Position numbers and translations under genes: made by a program. A model generated the notes under the pieces. It did not search any database. It saw only the letters and a list, made by a program, of their open reading frames with translations, and was not told the DNA's origin. Positions 24,300-35,566 of a stretch of 64,000 bases of DNA are shown piece after piece (the first letter of the stretch is position 1; every line of letters begins with the position of its first letter). Source of the DNA: Kudoa neothunni (Eukaryota > Cnidaria); the NCBI GenBank assembly GCA_964304625.1, contig OZ199838.1, forward strand, positions 1,922,001-1,986,000, in the 5' to 3' direction.

Positions 24300-24960
24300 T
24301 ATAGCCAAACCTCAATTATCCAGAATTTGATTATCCGGAAGATGTTTTAAACTTTATTTGGATTTTATTGAAATTACGTGTCAATAAATCTTCGATTATC
24401 CCAAACAACTGTTGAATCAGAATTCCAAATAAAAGTACCAACCACCACCGTTCGACATATATAATGTAGCATATATACCAACGCAACATTTAAAACCAAC
24501 AGATTTCTAGGTTAATTATTTATAAATTTTTATATCAGAATTTAAATTAAGAACTGAGTTGTTATTTAAAGTTGTACTATATCTGGATATATGTCTATGT
24601 GGATATTAAACAAAAATTAATAACGATTATTTAAAAAAGTAGATTATTCCTTGGTAGACATGGTTTTCTCCTATAATTATATACTGTTTTTCCTTTAGGT
24701 CTCCATATTCTCAGTTAATAGATATATCAACATTTTCAGTTTAAATGACAGAATTGAAAATATTTTACTTAATAAATAGGAAAACATTGCTTATTAATCT
24801 AGTAAACAATCCTTTAAGTGGAAAATTCAAAAATATGCGCATATGACAATGTATATGTTCATTTATCCAGAATCTGGCTATCCGAAAAGAAAATCGTCTG
24901 TCCCAAATTTAAGCACAACATACCTACTGCACGTATAATTATCGCGTCTTCCCGATTATA
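24300..24960 (+). repeat. pogo/Tigger-like terminal sequences, two in direct order
   Basis: Segments at about 24308 (ACCTCAATTATCCAGAATTTG, then ATTATCCGGAAG) and about 24858 (ATTTATCCAGAATCTGGCTA, then TATCCGAAAAG) are alike and read the same way. The repeated '(G)ATTATCC' wording is that of pogo/Tigger termini. No transposase frame lies between them. Confidence 0.4.
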
Positions 24961-25397
24961 GAACCTACCTCAAAAATAAGACCTAATGTTATTCTTTGAG
25001 CTAATTTTTAGTGTAAGACCTAGTCAAATACTCGAAATCTAGATATTCTGAATTACATAACAAAATATCTCTAATTATCTAATTTTATTTAATAGTTAAT
25101 AATTATACTCATCGTATTTCTTTCAATAGAAATGTTATTTTCTCTATTATTAAATTTTTTATTCTGTTGTATGATCTCAATAATTTATAAAACGCTTTTT
25201 CTGTAACAAATATAAGATTGTCACCGAAAATAATACCTTATGCCATGTATTACATTAAAAATATATAAAAATGTCATATTCGGGGAATAATCTATATGTG
25301 AGATTATCTTAATTATTTAATATAAGTAAATTTGCGCTAATTGAAATTCTCATGTAGAAAAGCATCAGTAAATTATTTTTTTGGTTATTTATTAACA

Positions 25398-27166
25398 TTA
25401 TGAAAATTTTAAACTTAAAAACTTTGAATTTAATAAATAAAGAAATACATTTTCGATTTCGAAATCGTCATAATCTGAATTGATTTCTTCAGTGTCAGGA
25501 ATTTCAGGATATTGTTGCGCGTACTGAGAAGTATCAATTTTGGAGAGAGACGACACAGTGCGGTCTCCACCAGCCGCTGATTGCTTAATGATCTTTTTGA
25601 GTGGGTACAATAGAGTCAATTCATCCAAATCTTCATTCTTAGGTGAGTCAGGTTGATCTGCGGAGTTTTGTTCGTCTTTTGAGAATATTATTGAGAATTG
25701 TTCATCAATAGATGATAAAATATCGTCGGAATCTTCGTCGTCGTCATCGCCGACGCTCTCAGCCCCAGCCTTTGATTTCGTATCAGCGTCATTCTGATCA
25801 TTTTTGGGTGATTCTATGATGGGTTTTCCTTTTGTTTTTATTGGTTGTTTTTTCAAAATCGTTCCAGTTCGTTGTGTTTCTTCCATACCCACTGTGATTG
25901 CTTGACGAATACCCATGAAAATTTCGATTTCAGTTTGGGTTTTGCTGACCTGTTGTAGAATACCAGGACCTAACCAGTTGTTTTTTTGTTCAAACTTCTT
26001 CAGCCGTTCCGCTTGCTCGACCAATTGCACGTAGGCAGGTGGATCCGCTTCCACACACTCAGCACTAAGATCCATGTCCTTGAATTCGTCAATAGTGAGC
26101 AATGCTGTTTGGGTGTTGCTAAAGTCTTTGAGGCGTTTTAATAGGATGGATGAACTGATGCGAACAACTCGTACTATTTGTTTGATAGATCGTTTGACAC
26201 CATGCAAACGGGCAGCTACCAATATTGCGGCACCACAGAGACCGGCAGGTCTGCGCCCATGGTGAATCCAATCGCGTTTCATTCGTGAAACCAATCTTAC
26301 TGCGGTGACGCAAATGGCATGAGTTTGTTCGCCGAGATTCAATTTGTGACCGAATCGTTGAATATACAGGCATGGATCAACAATTGGCAGTTGGATGGAT
26401 AGTGCTCGAGCGAGAAACAAAAAGGTTTTCCCCAATGTGAATATATCCAGCTAAAAATTAATTTAATCAAGCGATAAATCAAATCAAAAAATAAGTTCCA
26501 ATTAAGGTATAAAACAAAATAATTAATTGATGCATACTTTAACAACTTCTGTAAAATCCACCAACAAATCTAAACAAAATAAAAAATTAAACAACATCAA
26601 AAAACAACGATGAGTAATACGTGAAGTTTTCTCAATTCGACAACACATGTAAAGACAGGCGACAGCAACATTTTCAATTTTACGCGCTCTAGTCAAATTT
26701 CGATGCAACGCCATACGATAGAACGAAAGCGCCGATTCAACAAATTCCACGGTGAGCGAGGTTTGATTTGCTATATTCAGCATGTAATCCCTCACTAGAA
26801 CAACCGAGTTAGGTGAAATCGCGGCCCAAATACACTACCTCGATTAACTGAGGACTCTTGTGAGGGTTTCAAAAGTTGAGCGTTAGGGTCGTCACCTATT
26901 TACATATATCATGTATTTACATATCCGAATATGGTTTAAAAATTAATATAGAATTAAGTGCTATATTTCAAACTGCTTAATATAGATATATTACTTGAAC
27001 CTACAAATTTCCCTATAGCTCTACTAGTTGAGCCGGTTTCAACAAATTCAACTTCAGCGACCAAATTCGCCACACTGGAAACAGTACCACAACTTATACA
27101 GCAGCTCTCACCAGTTGTGGGGTCGCTTTCAAATTTTTCACCTCCACATTTAATACAAACAGTCAT
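25398..27166 (-). CDS. BRF1: TFIIIB subunit BRF1
   Basis: Five exons on the minus strand: 27166-26995, 26895-26839, 26794-26621, 26569-26538, 26450-25398; 495 aa, all in phase. A TFIIB-type zinc ribbon lies at residues 4-26 (C4-x2-C7 ... C23-x2-C26). Two cyclin folds follow: the first includes ARKIENVAVACLYMCCR, and the second starts GKTFLFLARALSIQLP and holds MKRDWIHHGRRPAGLCGAA, the hallmark of BRF1 rather than TFIIB. After an acidic linker (DDDDEDSDD) the end carries EEINSDYDDFEIENV, the start of BRF homology block II, and then stops early. BRF1 links TFIIIC and TBP to recruit RNA polymerase III to tRNA and 5S genes. The last part may be shortened, or a further exon (GTATTTC donor at about 25453) was missed. 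AATAAA follows the stop. Confidence 0.93.
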
Positions 27167-27262
27167 TAATTGATTGATTTGTGGGTGTGTTTTTTCTCTA
27201 AGGCCTCGCAATGTATATAAATACTATTTGCGCATTGGGCTGCGCGAGCATAAATCATATGC

Positions 27263-27320
27263 TGGGTGCAGTTAGCGCATCATTCAGCTGCTATTGAAAG
27301 TCCCGGGTTCGAATCCGCTT
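27263..27320 (+). repeat. tRNA-like sequence with A and B boxes (pseudo-tRNA or SINE scrap)
   Basis: An A-box-like GGTGCAGTTAGCGC (27264-27277) and a perfect B box GGTTCGAATCC (27306-27316) are spaced as in a tRNA gene. A possible anticodon loop CTGCTAT would read Ser(GCU). However, no acceptor stem and only part of the T and anticodon stems pair, so a working tRNA is unlikely. It lies about 100 bp upstream of the BRF1 start. Confidence 0.4.
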
Positions 27321-27436
27321 ACCTCACAACTAAATGAGGAAATACGATGTGTGAGCTTTCTTGTTTGTTATTAGGTAGTATAAAAAAGAGAGAACGTATT
27401 ATGAATTAAAATAACTAAACAACAAAGTGGGAATTG

Positions 27437-28267
27437 TTATTTATTAGATAAATTATTCCTGAGGTGTAGCAAACAAATTTTGTCAAAATCGTACAACCAC
27501 AATGTCACGAGCACATATCCGGAAAGTACTAAATAGATTATATATAGAGTAGGATAAGTGAGAATCCAAACAAAATACATCCTGTCCATGTTGCTAGCCC
27601 CCATGGGAAATAAATTAGACCAAAAATAGACATAACTACGCCCACTAAACAAACCGCATTAAATTATCAACTTTAAGGTTTTGTGAGGGAATTTTACCTA
27701 TCAATAAAAAGATACGAGAAACGTCGGTGGAAAAATATTTGTTGAATAAAGAAGTCGACTGATTTTTAAGTTGAACACAGAAAATATTCCAACTTCGTCC
27801 AACAATTTCGTACGTGAATAATTTCCTATGTCCGACTCATTGTATGCAACAGTAAATCGATTTACGTTCTCGATGGGGATAGTTTCCATTTGAATCGACC
27901 TAAATTATAGTAATAAATCTACTATCAAAAATTTACTTTCTATATGGTACATTGAAATGAATTTTTTAGCAAATTTGAAAAGAACAAGAGGGAATGCTAT
28001 TCCAAGGACTAACCTGAACGCGAAACAACCATACCAAACCAATGATAAACTAACAAAGTGGACGATTAAACATAACCTCGCACGTCTATGTTACATCCAA
28101 TTCACTAAGAGGATCGAAAAAATAAACAACGAATAGTTGCTTTTCCATGCAAATATATCCACAATGAGATTCCAATTTTTTTCTAACAACTTATCCACAT
28201 TTACTTTATCTTGAGTTTCGTTATTGGTAGGGGGTGCTTCAGTGTTTTTTACCTGAGGACCACTCAT
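27437..28267 (-). CDS. ARL6IP1/reticulon-like ER membrane protein (tentative)
   Basis: Five exons on the minus strand: 28267-28095, 28049-28014, 27899-27814, 27758-27698, 27644-27437; 187 aa, in phase, stop TAA. After a polar N-terminus comes DKLLEKNWNLIVDIFAWK, then a long hydrophobic stretch (SILLVNWILSLVWYGCFAF). A second hydrophobic region lies near the C-terminus (RMYFVWILTYPTLYIIYLV). This resembles ARL6IP1, where LLAWEKQYF precedes the first hairpin and KPKMYF the second; ARL6IP1 is a 203-aa ER-shaping protein. The intron at 28013-27900 has an in-frame hydrophobic continuation (RLVLGIAFPLVLFKF) that would complete a hairpin if an alternative exon is used. Splicing here is the weak point. 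Confidence 0.45.
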
Positions 28268-28294
28268 TATTGTAGTCGATATAAGCCTTAACAC

Positions 28295-30752
28295 GTCGCT
28301 AAAATAATGATAATCCCTTTCTTGTCGGGGATAAATTCACCCGCCCAAGAAAGTTGTTATTCCGCCAAACCCTAAATCTACATTTAATTGCCTACACTTG
28401 ATAAATTTATAATGATATTATTAAGTGTTATTATTTTAGAGGATTTTTTGATCAATAAGCAAATAACTCAATGTATTAGACATAATCAGAATTTCTGATG
28501 CTGAAATGCGTGGGAAAGATTATATGAATTGCCTACATTTTTCCTATTCAGTTGGTTAAATGGTCGTTTAAAGCTTTTCTTACTCTTACCCTGTAAAATA
28601 ACAATTTTGAATTCTATGTTAATTTTACTTTTCAGTCATGGATATTTAAAAAATCGTATAATCATTATTTTTATTGCATCAGAAACAACTTGATGTGAAA
28701 GATTATGATTAACTCATTTAAAATTTTAAAAGTTTCTTTAATAATTTAACCCTATACATATATTTCAATAATTAGTACATAAGAGAAGGTCCGATTTTGA
28801 CATTGTTATAGTCGTTTTCACGTTTACAGAGTTATCCAGTCCACATTGCTTGATATTTTTTTAAACTTACATAATTTTTTGACAGGGTTATTAAAAAATA
28901 TATAATTTAATTCCATATTTCAAATATTAATCTTAAAAAGCTATAAAATAATTTTATTATACATGTTTCATACAATTTTTTCATAAAAAGTCATTGGAAC
29001 CCGAAAGTAAAAAATACCTTAGTTGTTTTATCAAATTTTATATCGGCTTATTATATGTTTAATTAGTATTATTATTTTTTAAATTAATATAGAAACTAAA
29101 AGTTTAAATTTTTTTTGTTACATTAATTTCATGCTTGTTACAAAACCACCTTTGGAGCAATCGGCAACAAGGGGGCATTCTACTTCGTACGAAAAACGGC
29201 CTAAATTAAAAAATATAATTCATTTAGTTAAATAATTGTTAAATAGGTAAATGTTTCTTCTGAATAAAGTTGTAAACCTGCGAATCGTGATATAATATTA
29301 TCGAGTTTTTTTTTGAAATTGTAATAGACGATTCCACCATACGTATGTGTAAACTTTAGCTTCGCGAATTTGTAAATCATAAGCTATACACGTGGATATT
29401 ACAACCATTCATTTTTGACGAATTTCAATATTTTATTTTTCTATCAATAATCATTAAAATCGTCTTATTATTTACATTTATTTTTGCGCTATTATTAATT
29501 TTAAACACAAAAACTAAATCTTCACATTAAATGATAAGATTACTTAAAAATTCGAAATTTTTGTTATTGATAACTCTAATAAGTGAAATATTTTAGGAAG
29601 ACTAAGCAAATTTGTTTTTTAATAAAGTTAACTCTCCCGTGTCTAATATCTATTAGAATGAACAAAAGAAAAAGTTACATGTTTGTGGCGCTCTACATTG
29701 AATATTTTTTTCAAATAGTTTAAAAACGTTATAGCGAGTTTTGTCTATTCAAAAGCAAACTAAAAATTATTCTAATGAGCTATAATGTTAGAATGCGCAT
29801 TCAAAAATAAAAAAAAGAAATTGTAAACAATACAATTTATTTTAAGACCTAATCTTAAAATATTCCATTAAGACATTTTATAAAATTATTATTTGTCTAA
29901 GTGTATAAATATTTATATGTATATTTTAGAAGTTTGGAAATTAATTAAAAATAGTTATAGAGGGATTATAGTCGTGGATCATCTAATAAAATCATTGTTG
30001 CCATTATTTATAATTTTATAGTATATATACTTCAATAGAAAAAATATATGAACTAATACACAATTTTTTGTACCTCTTCTTAAAAACTTCAGCTTCAAAT
30101 ATTTTCAGGTGTAAAATGCTTTATAAAATGAGAAGTTAACATATTATTTCGGTGCGCATGCACAAAAAATTTGATCGGTGTAACTATATTGACTATACTA
30201 AGTCATTATTTACAATTCAGACACGAAATAAATTTTCAATGCATTATAAATACAACGTAAAATTTATAATTTATGTGAGGTTATGATACTTAGGAATAGG
30301 ATTTATATTTCATTTTTTCCTGTAATAAGATGATAATGGCTGACAAAAATATTTTTGAGAATTTAAAATTTGTGAATTTTTATTACTAACTATTTTTACG
30401 TAATGTATTATTTTCAGACCGCAAACAAGAAATTTTGGTATTTGGAGGTTAATGGGTTTAATATTTTGGAAAAACGAAGCAACTCTGCTTTTTAATAAAA
30501 TAAATATAATGTACATTAAACTAAAATGAATGGATTATTTATATAAAATATTTATATTTTTCCAAAATTAAGCTCACAAATTCCCTATTTATGACTAGAA
30601 AATATTTTGTTACTACTGGATTTGACATAACACCTAATTATCGCATAAATATGAAAAAAGAATTTTTTACATTAAAAATACAAAATATAATATTAATTTA
30701 AAATTTGACATAAGTTCGACTGTTAATAAACATTAAAATGACAGAAACAAAT
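28295..30752. other. AT-rich intergenic DNA with one TTAA-type repeat end
   Basis: A solo end is visible at about 28310-28355 (CCCTTTCTTGTCGGGG, then ATAAATTCACCCG), like the GGGGT...ACCCC ends of the piggyBac-type MITEs. Nothing else is recognised; a 68-codon minus frame at 30310-30516 has no family features. Confidence 0.45.
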
Positions 30753-31784
30753 TTAATCCATTTTAAGTTCCTCCCTTTTTTGAGACTGAGTGGGGTTGGT
30801 CTCTGTACCTAGCACAATCGTAAACATTTTGGGGTTATTTAAAATAATTGAATTACCTGGGAACAGATGTTGACAAAGTTTTGAGGTGGTTTTATCAGCC
30901 AAATATTTGGGAATAGTGATATCTAGTTGATGGTACCACATTAGAGGGGACACATAAGCCATGACCGCTAAAAGTTGAATTCAAAAAAACCCAAAAAGCT
31001 CAATTAGCTTACCAACTACAATCATCAAATTTACAAATGGTATATATGCTATGGTGTAGAGAGTGATGGGAACGAAAATAACCATAAATAGGGAAAACTA
31101 ATCAAATAAATTATTAAATCCTCACAAAATCAACTATATCTAAATTGATCAATACAAAAACATACAATGAAAGGACATTGTGAACGGAAGTAATCAAAGC
31201 AAGTGTATTGCATTCGGACCAACTGCAAAAATACCAAAAGCGTAGAGCGAAAATTTGTATAACTAAACTGCTCCCTTGGTAAATCAAGTCAACTCACACA
31301 ACCAACCCAAGAAACTACCATCTCTCCTGAGAGGGATTCGAATAATGTTCTAATTTAAATTTTATCAATATCATTACATCCGAAAATAACATACGAATAT
31401 ATGGTTGAATAAGAGCAAAATTACGCATCACTCCCACATATTGGATTGCGCCGAATATGATCCCAAAAATGACCCAGAATATGATCGAATCGAAAAAGAT
31501 ACCAGACCTATATAAATATAAGATTTATATATACAAAAATACACGTAGATCCAATGCATCGAATTGAAGACTAACGAATGTATTAAAAACTAATATTACC
31601 ATAGTAAGCCACAAAATAGACAAAAAGGTTTAAATGCTATTGGATTCGACCACAACAATACATCTCGAATACGATCCCAATAATCTTCTAGCAGCTCGAA
31701 GCAACCTACAATTTTGTCTATTTTGGTCCTGATGTTGTCTTTGGACATAGTTCTTTTGAGGGTGTTGCCTAGGGACTTTAACAT
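30753..31784 (-). CDS. RETREG/FAM134-like reticulon-homology protein
   Basis: Six exons on the minus strand: 31784-31600, 31507-31395, 31349-31319, 31222-31162, 31097-31013, 30967-30753; 229 aa, in phase. An N-terminal helix leads to ELLEDYWDRIRDVLLWSNP, matching the RETREG pattern (L...W...LLWE-x-P) before the first membrane hairpin (about residues 52-95). A second hairpin (about 133-170) contains YIPFVNLMIVVAVMAYVSPL, followed by an amphipathic helix LDITIPKYLADKT like the IGQKIYSKI helix of FAM134B. Such proteins bend ER membrane and serve in ER-phagy. The long acidic tail with a LIR motif found in vertebrate RETREG1 is absent, so an autophagy role is unproven. Exons 3-4 are the least certain. 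Confidence 0.55.
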
Positions 31785-32775
31785 TTGGGATAGGTAGTTG
31801 TGGTTGCTATGGCTGACAAAAAGGGGTAAAGTTAATTAATTGCAGAGAACGGCGCAGCGCTGCACTTAAGAATCGTCAATAGATATTCAACATTAACCCG
31901 ATTATTGGAATTGTAAATGCAAGTAGAATTACGACATCACATCGATAGTTAAAACACCAAGAAAAAGGGTATCTTTTTGATAGGTCAATCAGCTCACTCG
32001 TAAACCACCATTTAATTTCCATATTGATAGTTGAAAATAGGTTGTATTTTAGGCCAATAATATTACGACTATCGATAGCTGAATATAAATATTCGGAAAA
32101 TATTTTGACAATTAATATTCGCAATAATTAGTAAATAATGTTACCGTCATCATCAACAATTACAGTATACTCGTATTTTTATCAAAAAAAAGCGAAATCG
32201 CATTATTAATAATTTATTGGTCGAATGACGATATTTGGATAATTGCGATTTCCAGCTTAAGGTGTTTGGTTGAAAATCGGCATTCGCTCTCAAGGTGGAG
32301 CAAAGGAACACCGCACCGCATCAACAACTGCAATCAAAGACCAACCAAAATGTGTCATTAAAGCCTTGTTTGATATTATTACTAACTCCGATTATTATTT
32401 TCAATAACAATGCTAATCACCCTTTTTAAAAATTTCCAGATAAGACTCCATGAGAATGATTAATTTCTGTGGGAACAACTCACAAGGGAAATGAGTAATG
32501 TAGTTGAGTGTGTGTTAACCGAATCAATGGTGTTAGTGATGGGGGTTCGATCAAAAAATATATTTAATCAGCTTGATTCCTCCACGTTTTCTAAGTTCAT
32601 AAATAGCTCGATAGTATAATCTCCTTAGCGATAGGGGAACGTCGGCGTGGTTACACAAGTGAACCCTTTGGGAACAAAGATTGGCACGTCTCAATAAAAT
32701 CGAAGCAACTGCAGTTGATTCGGTTGTGACTATCAACAAATACAAGCTGTTAATTCACTTCTGATTGGCAGGTGG
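31785..32775. other. Intergenic DNA before the Maf gene
   Basis: An 82-codon minus-strand frame at 31876-32124 ends in a hydrophobic segment (VVILLAFTIPIIGLML) but has no partner exons or family match. The sequence TTGGCAG just before the Maf ATG may be a splice or trans-splice acceptor, which would imply an upstream leader. Confidence 0.4.
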
Positions 32776-33150
32776 ATGAAGATGGGTACATACGAAATGA
32801 CTCCACCGCCACCACTAAACGACATCACCATTAATGGTTATAAACAAGAACCGGTTTTAATGCCGGAACAAAAGTTGCCTCAACCTAATGTAACCGATGA
32901 AGAATTGTTGAATATGTCACTGAAAGAATTGAATGATATGTTACGATGTGCACCACTGGAGGTTTCCAAATCGTTGAGATATCGCAGAAGGACGCTGAAA
33001 AATAGAAACTACGCTCAATCCAGTAGAAATCGTCGTGTTCAGCAGAAAAAACGTTTGGTCGGCGAGAATATATCACTCTGCGACCAAATAAGTAGTTTTA
33101 TAGAAACCTGTACATCAACAGCGATCAACAAAAATATTAACTCTAAATAG
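32776..33150 (+). CDS. Small Maf-type bZIP transcription factor
   Basis: A single exon of 124 codons. Residues about 37-60 (VTDEELLNMSLKELNDMLR) are the Maf extended homology region (DDELVSMSVRELN). The basic region follows as YRRRTLKNRNYAQSSRNRR, the Maf-specific RRRTLKNRGYAQSCR; the family cysteine is serine here and G is N. A proline-rich N-terminus (MTPPPPLND) is short. The leucine zipper after KKRL is brief, about three heptads (RLVGENISLCDQISSFI), and the protein ends 30 residues later. Small Mafs lack an activation domain and dimerise with CNC or other bZIP proteins at MARE sites. Exact orthology is not resolved. The gene converges on DPH2, with about 150 bp between stops. Confidence 0.85.
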   Translation: MKMGTYEMTPPPPLNDITINGYKQEPVLMPEQKLPQPNVTDEELLNMSLKELNDMLRCAPLEVSKSLRYRRRTLKNRNYAQSSRNRRVQQKKRLVGENISLCDQISSFIETCTSTAINKNINSK

Positions 33151-33299
33151 ATTGTCTTTGTTTGAACAATTAAGCTCACTCTAATGTTACTATTTTGTTT
33201 TTATAACTCCAAATTTTTATTGCGCGCCATTTATTTATCACCACAAAAAAACACACTCATATCTAACATCAGAACAAACGTTACCAACTACTGTTGTTA

Positions 33300-35298
33300 C
33301 TACAGATTTCTAATATCGTTATCGTATTGAGCAGCGATTCCAGTTTGGCCTTTAAGCACATCCCCAATTATCGCGTCGTTCTGTGACTCGAGACCTTTCC
33401 AAGCGGTTTCGCCGGCGATATTGCCACCAGTGGTTGTATTGTTAGATTCAATCACTGACGATTCGTCAGAATAAGGTGATAATGCCATCAGCACATCCAA
33501 TTTCTCTTCCAAATAAGCATTGATATCCATAGGTGTACAATTGGGGTAAGGTAATTGGAGCTCATTTCTACAACAAGACAAAAATCAACTATTTATTACT
33601 ACACACGCATCTAATTATGGTGGTACTCACATTGTTTCATACTCCGCCGAATTTTCGATAAGACCATGAATTAGTTCTATGGGGGTAATCACAGGTTTAT
33701 ATAGTTCCTAAGGATGTATTTTTGTAGATTAGATTCGACAAACTAAAATAGCCTACTGTATTGTCAATATAGATGTTATTGTAGCAGGAGAGCGACACCC
33801 ACAAATCCACTTGTAAAAAGTTGGCCAATTTAGCAATAGTGATTCGACCGATTGAGACATTCACACACTACATACATCATCCGAGTTAATTCAACAAATA
33901 GTCTCTACTAATCGCTTAATAACCTACCTTTTTTCCAAAAGCCACTATAATTTTCTTTAGATTCTGAGCCAACACCATCAATCCCTTAACTGCTGGTCCA
34001 TACAATAAAAATCCTATTGTTTTGGCTCCCTCAACCTGCGCCACATATTTCGATCTTAATCAACAACAAATGCATTCCATCAGAAAAAGTTAGAATTCTT
34101 TTAATTAATGGGTCTACCTCTTAACTAGATGTTTCACTATTTGTCTACTATCCACCAATGTGAACGGTTCATCCGTGTCTGACGACGAATCGCCAAATAT
34201 GAACAATTTGTTATGCGGGAAAGTGATCGACAAGTTGAATTCTAATCGACTATCCACTGGGCAGTCTTTAGTTGTCAACAGCAATATATCGTAATTCGAA
34301 ATAGTAGATTTGGCGAGAATTTGTTTAGGCACTTTTCGTCCACATCTAATCATAGAAAAAAACTCAATGCTACATATCTGCAATCTCCACTAATTTACAA
34401 TATCATATATTTATCAGAATTATCGTGTTGGTCGGCGATGTTTTCGACTGCTCACAAAAAATTTTTTAGTTTTTATCACATTTTTCGACTAATTACTTTC
34501 CCGCAGTTGGGACCTTAACATACATGAGGAATTACACGCACAATGTTTGGTTCCACAATTCTCCCCGCTCGCTGTATATTGAGCCGAATTACAACCACAA
34601 CTTAAGTTATTAACATTTTTCTCACACTCGTTTTGACCTGAGTTAGAATCATTTTCTTTTACAAGCTGTGAAGTGGGCTCAACCAATTGCATCGAATCGC
34701 ATACTGGATGACCTATCACATCGTCAACCTCAAACACACCCCCGATCTCCTGACTGTAACCACTGTAACATAGATCATAAAAAACTAAAAACGGGCGGGT
34801 TCTATTGTTGTTGAGACTAGTTATTGCTGTCTTCAATCTCTCCACATTATGAGATCGACTCTGTGTATTACCAAACGAATATAAAATAGGATATGTGGCA
34901 TTGTGACTGCATCAAAAAACAAATTAATCCTTCACAATCACAAGTTAATTTACTGATTGAAACAAGCATTCCCATAGTGAATGAGTAAATCAGGAATATA
35001 GTGCTTGGCGGTGATTATATCCACACAACAGTTACCGTAGGTTTCGTCGGCCATCACAAAGAAATCAGCATCCTTACATGCCGCCTTCAATTCATACTCC
35101 ATATTCGACACATAACATAACAAATAGTTAGGAACCTGTAATGCAACCTACAATATTCAAGATAACATCACAACAATCTCATTCAACTAAAATTACTATT
35201 TTATATTGATTTCTATTGATTATGCCAGCAATTTTATCCACTTCAAAATATTCTCTCACATTATCAACAATAAATGTTTCTGGAGACGATTGACTCAT
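33300..35298 (-). CDS. DPH2: Diphthamide synthesis protein DPH2
   Basis: Nine exons on the minus strand: 35298-35197, 35147-34954, 34906-34497, 34447-34399, 34345-34118, 34054-33928, 33867-33757, 33707-33631, 33567-33300; 521 aa, all junctions in phase, stop TAG. Family marks: VDNVREYFEVDKIAG, YKIVALQVPNYLL, the conserved DETYGNCCVD (cysteine block), LLIHYGNACF, then MILCGRKVP, KTIGFLLYG, IAKLANFLQVDLWVSLSC, YKPVITPIEL and the C-terminal AWKGLESQ...GQTGIAAQY. With DPH1 it forms the [4Fe-4S] radical enzyme that transfers 3-amino-3-carboxypropyl to the EF2 histidine. Residues about 189-228 form an unusual cysteine-rich insert (CGCNS...CGTKHCACNSSC). The gene starts 268 bp from CWF19L1, transcribed the other way. 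Confidence 0.9.
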
Positions 35299-35566
35299 TG
35301 CTTTTGGAATATTTAAAAACACACCCCTCCCAAATAACTGTAACCACCTTAAAGGTCAACTTTATCTATTAACTAACATCGGCAATTTTCGTCGACATGT
35401 TAAATTTCTATATTTGATTAAATCAATGACATGTATAGCTTAATCTAAATCATTATATTTGTAAAATTATTCTATTGGTTTAAAGAATTAATTTGTACAC
35501 TCAATATTTTTTTTGCGCAAGCGCATTAACAAAAGAACAAATTGCTAACGCTGGAATTGTTGACAG
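35299..35566. promoter_or_regulatory. Shared promoter region between DPH2 and CWF19L1
   Basis: 268 bp separate the two divergent start codons. No TATA box is obvious on either side. GCGCAAGCGCATT at about 35513-35525 is the only GC-rich palindromic block and could be a core promoter or factor site. Confidence 0.4.

Noticed and set aside
27263-27335. Functional tRNA-Ser gene
   Set aside because: Pol III boxes are present but acceptor stem and other stems do not pair.
30310-30516. 68-codon minus-strand frame
   Set aside because: No recognisable features or neighbouring exons; composition like the surrounding intergenic DNA.
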